Below, piece by piece: positions 1 through 5,299 of a DNA stretch of 6,552 nucleotides; the stretch's first letter is position 1, and each line of letters starts with the position of its first letter. The notes under the pieces are model-generated. The model was not told the origin of the DNA. It worked only from the letters and a program-made list of their open reading frames with translations, and did not search any database. This stretch comes from an uncultured Leptotrichia sp. (GTDB lineage Bacteria > Fusobacteriota > Fusobacteriia > Fusobacteriales > Leptotrichiaceae), in NCBI GenBank assembly GCA_938017765.1, contig CALIJH010000036.1:1-6552 (forward strand). Direction: 5' to 3'. The position numbers and the translations under genes are program-made.

Positions 1-311
1 ACATCTTTAGTAGTTGAGTCAAAAGTTAATTCACCAGTTTTTTGGTCAGCTTTTGATAATGTGCCATATTTAGCAACAAGTGTATCAACGGCTGTTTCTT
101 TTTTGAGTTCATCTACAACAGTTTTTGCTTCATCTTTTGTTTTTGTTTTTCTACATTCTTTATACTTATTTAACCCATCATATAGATTATTACATCCAAC
201 TCCAATATGATTTCCACAAATTATACAAGATTTATATTCATAATTTTGATTATTTATATATATTCTGTAAATAAAACAAAAATTACTTATATATTCTTCA
301 AAATTTTTATT
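1..311 (-). pseudogene. start-less open frame, probable gene remnant (partial, runs off the left edge)
   Basis: This minus-strand frame stays open for 103 codons, from just after a TAA at 312-314 to the window edge. I checked every codon and found no ATG, GTG or TTG, so as it stands it has no ordinary start. The first third is rich in Ile, Asn and Tyr and contains four cysteines in a CxxC-N7-C-like spread (CIICGNHIGVGC). The later part looks like a genuine soluble protein, with a Lys/Glu-rich helix (DEAKTVVDELKKE) and the segment KYGTLSKADQKTGELTF. I do not recognise the family. It begins 63 bases after the stop of the lipid kinase gene and shares its strand, so it could be a broken downstream gene. 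It could also be an intact gene with a frameshift near its 5' end, or one using a rare ATT/ATA start. No Shine-Dalgarno sequence helps to choose among these. Confidence 0.4.
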
Positions 312-321
312 TTATTATTTC

Positions 322-361
322 GTATTCAAATTTTCTAAAATTTTTCGGGTTTTTCGAATAC
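322..361. repeat. weak inverted repeat downstream of the lipid kinase gene
   Basis: GTATTC at 322-327 pairs with GAATAC at 356-361, and three more A:T pairs follow across a one-base bulge. The loop is long (about 22 bases) and contains two copies of CGAAAAA on the minus strand. No T tract follows on either strand, so this is not a convincing intrinsic terminator. It lies exactly between the lipid kinase stop and the start-less frame, where an operon end would be expected, so it is listed as the only candidate structure there. Confidence 0.25.
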
Positions 362-374
362 AGGAAAACTTCTT

Positions 375-1286
375 CTATTTTCTAAAAATTTTTAATTTAT
401 CTCCAATAAATTTAACTTCTACCCTTTCATTATCTCCTTCTTCTCCGTCTATACTTATACCTATTTCTTCGTTTATTTTTTCAATTACACAGCTTTCAGC
501 GGTAACGGTTCTCACATAATCATTATTGACAAGATTGCTGTTTATAAGGTCAAGTAAAATTTGAGGTATATCAAAAGGATTGTCTATATTTTTGACAATG
601 ATAATATTCATCATACCGTCGCTGACATCGGCATTATCAATCACTCCGTCAAAACCTCCCACACTTTTTCCGTTTAAAATCATATATAATATAGCTTTTT
701 CAGATATGATTTCTCCTGTATCAAGGGTAATATTCAAATCAAATTTTTTTATATTTGTCAGTTCCCCAAGCCCTGTTATATGGTAAGCAGCTTTTCCTAT
801 AGCTTTCTTGAGATTTTTGTCCGTACTGTAAGATATTTTCGTAAAAAGTCCTCCCGCATAGGATGACAAAAATATCGTTTTATCATTTATCAGTCCGAAA
901 TCTACAGGCTTGGCACTTCCATTGATGACATTTTCTATCCATTCGTCTATATTTTCTCCCAAATTTAATGATCTTGCCAAATCGTTGGAAGTTCCTGTAG
1001 GAAAAATGGCAACATCGGGAAATTCAATACTTTCATTATATAACTGGCTTAAACTTCGGCTCAATGTTCCGTCTCCTCCCGATAAAATTAAAATATCATA
1101 TTTTTCATTTTTCAGGACTTCTGTCAGTCGGTCATATTTTCTGTTGATACTGTAAAGAGTAAGTGTTATTTTATTTTCCAGAAATTTTGATGTTATCAAA
1201 TCAAAATTATTTAATATCATATCTGCATTTCCGGACTTTGGATTATAAACTAAAAGTGCCTTTCTTATATCTTTTTTATTTTCCAT
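375..1286 (-). CDS. diacylglycerol kinase-family lipid kinase (DgkB/YegS/BmrU type)
   Basis: A 303-residue cytoplasmic or membrane-peripheral lipid kinase, the usual length for the family. It probably transfers phosphate from ATP to diacylglycerol or a related lipid. Seen in the sequence: an N-terminal YNPKSG nucleotide-binding segment (residues 14-19), the catalytic-domain signature GGDGT (70-74), a PTGTSND block (96-102), and in the C-terminal beta-sandwich domain a VSDGMMN segment (221-227) and SIDGEEGD (278-285). The DGE at 280-282 sits where the family carries its catalytic aspartate/glutamate. The start is supported by a strong AAGGAG at 1292-1297, five bases before the ATG. It is the last gene of a probable three-gene operon, 31 bases after the FplA-like phospholipase. 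In Firmicutes, DgkB recycles diacylglycerol into phosphatidate. The substrate here is not determined by sequence and could be another lipid, such as a sphingosine-like base. Confidence 0.92.
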   Translation of the reverse strand: MENKKDIRKALLVYNPKSGNADMILNNFDLITSKFLENKITLTLYSINRKYDRLTEVLKNEKYDILILSGGDGTLSRSLSQLYNESIEFPDVAIFPTGTSNDLARSLNLGENIDEWIENVINGSAKPVDFGLINDKTIFLSSYAGGLFTKISYSTDKNLKKAIGKAAYHITGLGELTNIKKFDLNITLDTGEIISEKAILYMILNGKSVGGFDGVIDNADVSDGMMNIIIVKNIDNPFDIPQILLDLINSNLVNNDYVRTVTAESCVIEKINEEIGISIDGEEGDNERVEVKFIGDKLKIFRK

Positions 1287-1291
1287 TCTAT

Positions 1292-1297
1292 CTCCTT
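1292..1297 (-). promoter_or_regulatory. strong ribosome binding site of the lipid kinase gene
   Basis: AAGGAG lies five bases upstream of the ATG at 1286. It is the best-spaced Shine-Dalgarno sequence of the three-gene operon, so this gene is probably translated independently rather than by coupling to the upstream phospholipase, whose stop is at 1318-1320. Confidence 0.8.
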
Positions 1298-1317
1298 TTA
1301 TTATTTATTATTTAAAA

Positions 1318-3678
1318 TTAATTTTCGTTAAATGCTTTTGGCTGATAACCGAAATTCAGAAAATATTTTATACTCTCTCCCTGTGTTTTTGCTACTCCGA
1401 AATATCCCGGTCCCAAAGGTGTTCTCACTCCGAAACCTATTCCGTAACTCTCTTTCCTTTCTTTTCCAAAACTGAAACTTTTATCCGAAATAGTCGCTAA
1501 AGAAACATTGGCTCCTATGAATATAATCCTTGAAAGCTGATATTGAAGGTTTAATTTCCCCACAAATATACTGTTCCCCCTTAATCTGTCTGTCGGAAGT
1601 CCTGCAAATTCAAGGGAATATTCCCCTTCCTGAAAACCGCCCAGCTTAGGCTTGTATGTTTCAGGAATTTTTTCTCCATTGCTCGTGATGTATGCTACAC
1701 TCGGTGAAAATGTTACTTTTTCTCTTAAAGGAATATTTATCTCTCCTTTGGCATATAAAGCATCAAACTTAGCTTCCCGAGAATTTGCCTTTGTATACTC
1801 GACTTTCAGATATGTTCCGTTTGTAGGAAACATTATCGAATCTCTATTATCTTGGGTAATCGAAACTTCAATATATGGAAATTTGTATTTTGAGTTTAGG
1901 CTGTCATCAGGATTTCCTTTAACATGGGAAATCTGATATCCCCCACTCAAAAGGAAAAGTGTATTTCTGCTCAATTCCATTCCTATTCCTATACTTGTCT
2001 TAAATCTTCTGTTATTGAACTCATATTTATTATCTCCGGAATATTGATTTTTTATAATATCTTTTTTAAAATCAAATCTTCCTAAGAGCAGAATTCTGTT
2101 ATCTTTTCCCATGGACATTATTCCTGTTCCGTTTATGCCGTATTCATTCGCAATAGTTCCTTTTAAAATATATCTCGTGTCTATATTATTTATTATTCTG
2201 TTTCCCTGAATTCCTATATTTGTAGTTGCTAAATCTTCATTATTGGCATTTCCTGAAAAAGTCAGATATTCTCCCGCTTTTTCCTGAACATTAATGATTA
2301 ATGTTTCATTATTTTTTACTTCATAATAAACTGTAGAAAAATCTCCATTTTTATATAAATCATTGGTAATTTTTTCCATATCTTTTCTATTCATTTTTCC
2401 AAGGCTTTTCGGCACGTATCTCTCAAAATATGCTCTTTTATATTTTTTGTTTCCTCTTATTTCAACATTTTTTATTATATATTCGTCTTTCCAGTTTTTT
2501 CTAAATTCTTTTCTTTTTTCTTCCAGTTCCGCATATCTTACAGGATTACTTAATTTTCTTATATTTTCTATGTTATTTCTCGCTACTTTTTCACCTGCCG
2601 CTATTATTTCTTTTATTTTATGAAAATCATAAGACTCTATTTTTTCAAGGTCAGGTGCCATATATAAGTCAAGCATTCTTATTTGTCTTTCAACTTCCTG
2701 ACGCCCTGCAATGGTCATCGAATCAGACACCACATCTATTATGTTCAGCTTTTGAACATCTCTCTTGGAAAATCCTTCTCCCACATTTACACCTATAGTA
2801 TAATCGGCTCCAAGAACTTTCACATCCTGGACAGGAAGATTTCTCACAACACCACCGTCCACGTAAAGTCTATCTCCGTCCTGTACGGGATTAAAAACTG
2901 ACGGCAATGACAAACTTGACCTTATGGCTGTGGCAATGGAGCCTTTGTCTATCATAACCCCTTCCCCTGTATTCAGGTCTGTAGCTACCAAAGCAAATTT
3001 TTTAGGAAAATTCTTAAAATTATTTATATTTTCCACACCATAAAAAAGTTCATTCAGTTTTTGACTCGCACTTTTCCCTCCCACTGCTCCTGAAGGGATT
3101 TTAGGAATAAATTTTTCTACAGGAAGAACCATTGTATTTGTATCTTCTATCATATTTCTTGTTATTCCTTTATCTTTTCTCTCTATTTTATCATTAAAAA
3201 GAGAAAGCCAGTCCATTTCCATTGCAATTTTTTCTATTTCCTCGGGAGTGTAGCCTATACTGTATAACCCGCCTATAATACTCCCCATACTTGTCCCTGT
3301 TACATATTCTATCGGAACTCTTTCTTCTTCCAGTACTTTCAGTATGCCTATATGAGCCAGTCCTTTTGCTGTTCCTCCGCTGAGAACCAGTCCTATATGT
3401 TTATCTTCGTTATTTTTAATTGGCTTATCAATATTCTCTGTCTGTTCTTTTTTAATCTTTTCCATTTTTCCAGTCCGGATATTTTCAGTTTGAACATTCT
3501 TATCTTTTTTTTCCTGACTTTGTTTTATAATATTTTTATCATTTATAATATTATTTTCATTTATGACAGTGTTTTCATTGTTAATTTCCGAATATCCTAA
3601 ATTTCCGACTGAAATTAATAAAAAAATTATATATGCTATTTTTCTTATTTTTATCATATTTTTTTTCATTTTTCCCAT
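1318..3678 (-). CDS. fplA: FplA-like patatin phospholipase, type Vd autotransporter of the outer membrane
   Basis: A 786-residue protein with the layout of Fusobacterium nucleatum FplA, a class A1 phospholipase anchored at the surface by its own barrel. Residues 1-30 form a signal peptide (basic start, hydrophobic IAYIIFLLISVG, likely cleavage near GYS). Residues 31-92 are an Asn/Lys/Glu-rich low-complexity linker. The patatin domain spans about 94-300, with the oxyanion-loop glycines in SGGTAKG (100-106), the nucleophile elbow GTSMG (Ser130) and the catalytic Asp274 in DGG. All three key elements are intact. A single POTRA-like domain follows at about 400-467. The rest (about 470-786) is a BamA/surface-antigen-type beta-barrel rich in alternating hydrophobic residues, ending in a strand around KYFLNFGY. 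The chosen ATG follows AAGGA by 12 bases. Met4 is an alternative start, three bases after GGGA. The gene begins 15 bases after the HAD gene. By analogy, the lipase domain hydrolyses phospholipids at or outside the cell surface, and its host or self role is inference. Confidence 0.93.
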   Translation of the reverse strand: MGKMKKNMIKIRKIAYIIFLLISVGNLGYSEINNENTVINENNIINDKNIIKQSQEKKDKNVQTENIRTGKMEKIKKEQTENIDKPIKNNEDKHIGLVLSGGTAKGLAHIGILKVLEEERVPIEYVTGTSMGSIIGGLYSIGYTPEEIEKIAMEMDWLSLFNDKIERKDKGITRNMIEDTNTMVLPVEKFIPKIPSGAVGGKSASQKLNELFYGVENINNFKNFPKKFALVATDLNTGEGVMIDKGSIATAIRSSLSLPSVFNPVQDGDRLYVDGGVVRNLPVQDVKVLGADYTIGVNVGEGFSKRDVQKLNIIDVVSDSMTIAGRQEVERQIRMLDLYMAPDLEKIESYDFHKIKEIIAAGEKVARNNIENIRKLSNPVRYAELEEKRKEFRKNWKDEYIIKNVEIRGNKKYKRAYFERYVPKSLGKMNRKDMEKITNDLYKNGDFSTVYYEVKNNETLIINVQEKAGEYLTFSGNANNEDLATTNIGIQGNRIINNIDTRYILKGTIANEYGINGTGIMSMGKDNRILLLGRFDFKKDIIKNQYSGDNKYEFNNRRFKTSIGIGMELSRNTLFLLSGGYQISHVKGNPDDSLNSKYKFPYIEVSITQDNRDSIMFPTNGTYLKVEYTKANSREAKFDALYAKGEINIPLREKVTFSPSVAYITSNGEKIPETYKPKLGGFQEGEYSLEFAGLPTDRLRGNSIFVGKLNLQYQLSRIIFIGANVSLATISDKSFSFGKERKESYGIGFGVRTPLGPGYFGVAKTQGESIKYFLNFGYQPKAFNEN

Positions 3679-3690
3679 ATTCTTACCATA

Positions 3691-3696
3691 TCCTTA
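3691..3696 (-). promoter_or_regulatory. ribosome binding site overlapping the HAD stop codon
   Basis: The TAA stop of the HAD gene (3694-3696) runs directly into AAGGA (3691-3695), the only good Shine-Dalgarno candidate for the phospholipase gene. Spacing to the first ATG is 12 bases, longer than ideal. A terminating ribosome on the HAD gene would sit on this site, which suggests translational coupling and supports one operon. Confidence 0.55.
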
Positions 3697-4389
3697 TAAT
3701 ATATCGTATATTTCTTCTAATCTCGTAACCGCATATTTCGGCTTTATTTTTTCATCAGATTCTTTATTTTTCAGATTTACCCAGCAAGTATCTATTCCAA
3801 AATTGATTCCTCCCTGTATGTCAGCCGTAAGAGAATCTCCGACCATTATCACATCTTTTTTATTGTTATGTCCCATTTCTTTCAGTGCATATTCAAAAAT
3901 TTCGGCATTCGGTTTACTTATCCCTACATCATCGGAAACTATTATTTTATCTATATATTTTCCAATTGTTGAATTATTTACTCTCGAATATTGAACCTCC
4001 TTCATACCGTTTGTTATTATCCCCAGTTTATATTTTTTATATAAATATTCGCACAATTTTTCAGCTCCTTCAAATAAAAATGCTCCTTCTCCCATTCTCT
4101 TTAAATATTGTCTACTGAAATCTTTAATATTATAATCTATTTTCATTTTTTCAAACAGCATTTTAAATCTTTCAATTTTCAATGTGTCCATATCGATTTC
4201 CCCTATTTCGAGTTTTCTCCATAATAAATAGTTTATAGTATTGTATTCTTTTTTTATTTCCTCAAATTCACTTATATTATTTTTGTTAAAATACCTAAAA
4301 TCCTCGAAAACTTTTTTTATAGCGTAACTCGCAGTTTTAGAATAATCAAATAACGTATCATCTATGTCCAGTAATATTATTTTATACAT
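3694..4389 (-). CDS. yjjG: HAD-superfamily nucleotidase, YjjG/YfnB type
   Basis: A 231-residue cytosolic phosphatase of the HAD superfamily, the usual length for the YjjG branch. These enzymes dephosphorylate pyrimidine nucleoside monophosphates, including damaged or non-canonical ones, and so help keep them out of DNA. All four HAD motifs are visible: DIDDT (8-12; nucleophile Asp8, acid/base Asp10), ITNG (125-128), the lysine in SKP (Lys159), and GDSLTADIQGG (184-194; metal-binding Asp185 and Asp190). A helical cap lies between motifs I and II and contains the YjjG-like segment INYLLWRKLEIGEI with a following RF. The tail FGIDTCWVN is also typical. An in-frame TAA lies four codons upstream of the ATG, so no longer start exists. 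AAAGGA is upstream, but about 15 bases away. It is the first gene behind the promoter at 4446-4474 and is followed by the phospholipase after 15 bases. The exact substrate cannot be told from sequence. Confidence 0.9.
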   Translation of the reverse strand: MYKIILLDIDDTLFDYSKTASYAIKKVFEDFRYFNKNNISEFEEIKKEYNTINYLLWRKLEIGEIDMDTLKIERFKMLFEKMKIDYNIKDFSRQYLKRMGEGAFLFEGAEKLCEYLYKKYKLGIITNGMKEVQYSRVNNSTIGKYIDKIIVSDDVGISKPNAEIFEYALKEMGHNNKKDVIMVGDSLTADIQGGINFGIDTCWVNLKNKESDEKIKPKYAVTRLEEIYDIL

Positions 4390-4421
4390 TTTATATAATT
4401 ATTTTCCTTTCATCTTTTTAT

Positions 4422-4439
4422 AATGACTGAAAAGTCATT
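4422..4439. promoter_or_regulatory. perfect palindrome at the transcription start, probable operator
   Basis: AATGACT (4422-4428) and AGTCATT (4433-4439) form a perfect 7-bp inverted repeat around a 4-base centre. It lies 6 bases downstream of the -10 hexamer, so it covers the expected start site and the beginning of the 5' leader. A TGACT-N4-AGTCA dyad at this position is a good candidate binding site for a dimeric repressor, for example of the TetR family. No regulator gene is in the window. As RNA it could form only a small AT-rich hairpin with no T tract, so a terminator is unlikely. Confidence 0.5.
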
Positions 4440-4445
4440 TTGTAT

Positions 4446-4474
4446 ATAATATTATTTTTTTAACTGTTTGTCAA
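4446..4474 (-). promoter_or_regulatory. sigma-70-type promoter of the HAD-phospholipase-lipid kinase operon
   Basis: On the minus strand a perfect -35 hexamer TTGACA (4469-4474) is followed after exactly 17 bases by TATTAT (4446-4451), one base from the TATAAT consensus. The spacer is very AT-rich. It lies 56 bases upstream of the ATG of the HAD gene. No other promoter of similar quality was seen before the two downstream genes, so it probably drives all three. The -35 element overlaps the TGA that ends the short repeat fragment at 4471-4518. Confidence 0.75.
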
Positions 4475-4518
4475 TATGTGTTATGTAACTCTATCGCTTC
4501 CTTGTTTATGTTTTCCAT
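4471..4518 (-). pseudogene. 15-codon fragment, second copy of the ENINKEA segment
   Basis: An ATG at 4516-4518 opens a 15-residue frame (MENINKEAIELHNTY) that ends in a TGA inside the -35 box. Thirteen of its first fourteen positions match or are conservative or polar changes relative to VENINKEAVKLNNSY in the neighbouring 4527-4781 frame, and both read in the coding sense of the same strand. It has no clear Shine-Dalgarno sequence and is too short to expect a working product. It is best read as the end of a duplicated, decayed gene. Confidence 0.35.
4496..4515. repeat. direct repeat copy 1 (partner at 4633-4652)
   Basis: Twenty bases here match 4633-4652 with a single mismatch (position 4510, G versus A on the plus strand), 137 bases apart. 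On the minus strand both copies encode ENINKEA, and similarity at protein level continues beyond the 20 bases, so it is a remnant of a coding duplication rather than a simple AT-rich coincidence. Confidence 0.75.
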
Positions 4519-4526
4519 TTGTCTGA

Positions 4527-4781
4527 TTAAAGTCTATTAATCTCATATTCTTTGTGTTGTTGTGGATTTTGTCTAAATTTACAAATTTCATACCCTTTTG
4601 AACTCAAATGATAGCTGTTGTTTAATTTTACTGCTTCCTTGTTTATATTTTCTACATCGTTGTATATGAATTTTATATCCTTAACCTGTGTTCCCTTATA
4701 CGTAATATTCTTTACGTTATTGTACGTTATGCTGGAGTTTTCATCAAGTCCTCTAAAAACACAGTAGGGGGAACCGTCCCC
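4527..4781 (-). pseudogene. 84-codon start-less frame, probable decayed gene fragment
   Basis: This frame is open from a double TAG within the terminator stem to a TAA at 4527-4529 but contains no ATG or GTG, and its only TTG is far inside. It nevertheless reads like protein: CVFRGLDENSS, then YNNVKNITYKGTQVKDIKF, then IYNDVENINKEAVKLNNSY, then SSKGYEICKFRQNPQQHKEY. It contains an internal near-repeat, YN(N/D)V(K/E)NI. A further partial copy of the ENINKEA segment follows at 4471-4518. I do not recognise a family. It lies just downstream of an EndoU toxin/immunity pair, where polymorphic-toxin loci often keep orphan cassette pieces, so a remnant of an earlier toxin or immunity gene is the most economical guess. 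A chance frame in AT-rich DNA cannot be excluded, although the conservative divergence between the copies argues against it. Confidence 0.4.
4633..4652. repeat. direct repeat copy 2 (partner at 4496-4515)
   Basis: This is the second copy of the 20-base repeat with one mismatch. It lies inside the 84-codon start-less frame, encoding its ENINKEA segment. Confidence 0.75.
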
Positions 4782-4786
4782 CTACT
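4755..4786 (-). terminator. intrinsic terminator of the toxin/immunity unit
   Basis: On the minus strand AGTAGGGGGA and TCCCCCTACT form a perfect 10-bp stem (arms 4777-4786 and 4763-4772) with a CGGT loop, followed by GTGTTTTT (4755-4762). The five G:C pairs in a row make it by far the strongest hairpin in this AT-rich window. It lies about 128 bases after the immunity stop and reads in the right direction to end that transcript. On the plus strand the stem is followed by C residues, so it should work one way only. Confidence 0.8.
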
Positions 4787-4913
4787 ACCCCCCTGCCCCG
4801 CTTCTCGTTTGCTAAGCTCGAAATATCTTTCTTCTGCTCTACTACAAGTCTACTCAATTTCTCGCTAAGCAGTTACTCGAAAATGCGGGGGTCTTGTCTT
4901 ATTTCTCTGCTCT
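4787..4913. other. GC-rich non-coding patch between immunity gene and terminator
   Basis: No convincing gene is seen here. The patch is clearly richer in G and C than its surroundings. Two related blocks, 4801-4823 and 4859-4883, both contain TTCTCG, GCTAAGC and CTCGAAA on the plus strand. CCCCGC (4796-4801) can pair with GCGGGG (4885-4890) across the two blocks, so the 3' part of the toxin/immunity transcript could fold as a larger structure ahead of the terminator. A 39-codon minus frame (4753-4872) without an ATG crosses it. I do not trust it as a gene. Confidence 0.45.
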
Positions 4914-5288
4914 TTATTCCTTATACATATCTTCTGTATCTATTATCTCTTCATAATTTATATCCATATCTCTTTCTAAAAATTTTAGCCACCTTGATAC
5001 TGCATATGCTACAATTTTTCTATCTATATAAACCTTATCTTCATAATTAGTATTAGATAGTTCTATCATAACTTTATCTCCCATAATATCAGCATCCCAA
5101 CCTTCTGAACCAACAAAATCATTTATTATATTCCTATCTTCTAATTTTTCTAACGCGTGTTTTGCTAAACGAATATCTGAATCTGCCAAATATTCTGCTA
5201 AAAATTCTTCACTTTGATTATCATTAAATGATTTGCAATAAGGTCCATATCCATTTAAAAATTTTTCATATTTACATATTAATTTCAT
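4914..5288 (-). CDS. probable immunity protein for the EndoU toxin
   Basis: A 124-residue soluble protein without signal peptide or membrane segment. It is acidic: I count about 28 Asp/Glu against 16 Lys/Arg, fitting a protein that masks the basic, RNA-binding face of a nuclease. I do not recognise a named family with certainty. Visible landmarks are GSEGWDADIMGD (60-71), a helical IVAYAVSRWLKFLERD (92-107) and an acidic tail. The assignment rests mainly on position: it starts 8 bases after the stop of the EndoU toxin gene and has a very strong AGGAGG four bases before its ATG. The toxin stop TAG overlaps that site, so translation is probably coupled. This is the order expected of a toxin/immunity pair, where the immunity protein stays in the cytosol and blocks the toxin of sibling cells. 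Alternatively it could be an unrelated small gene. Confidence 0.72.
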   Translation of the reverse strand: MKLICKYEKFLNGYGPYCKSFNDNQSEEFLAEYLADSDIRLAKHALEKLEDRNIINDFVGSEGWDADIMGDKVMIELSNTNYEDKVYIDRKIVAYAVSRWLKFLERDMDINYEEIIDTEDMYKE

Positions 5289-5292
5289 ATTT

Positions 5293-5299
5293 CCTCCTA
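5293..5299 (-). promoter_or_regulatory. ribosome binding site of the immunity gene, overlapping the toxin stop
   Basis: The toxin stop TAG (5297-5299) shares two bases with AGGAGG (5293-5298), which lies four bases before the immunity ATG. A ribosome finishing the toxin would be placed directly on the immunity start, ensuring that immunity is made whenever toxin is made. Confidence 0.75.

Noticed and set aside
330..387. Direct repeat ATTTTCTAAAA at 330-340 and 377-387
   Set aside because: Eleven bases of A and T with one C can recur by chance at this composition. No target-site duplication or mobile element is evident.
3563..3994. 143-codon plus-strand frame across the phospholipase/HAD junction
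   Set aside because: It is antisense to two well-supported genes and their shared border. Its Phe/Ile-rich translation is what A-rich coding DNA gives when read backwards.
4753..4872. 39-codon minus-strand frame through the GC-rich patch (LLSEKLSRLVVEQKKD...)
   Set aside because: It looks protein-like in part, but has no ATG, lacks a ribosome binding site and ends within the terminator T tract. The GC-rich repeats explain its openness well enough.
4390..4913. CRISPR array, tRNA or insertion sequence in the gene-free stretch
   Set aside because: Only two copies of one repeat are present and they have a coding character. No tRNA-like cloverleaf or transposase frame was seen.
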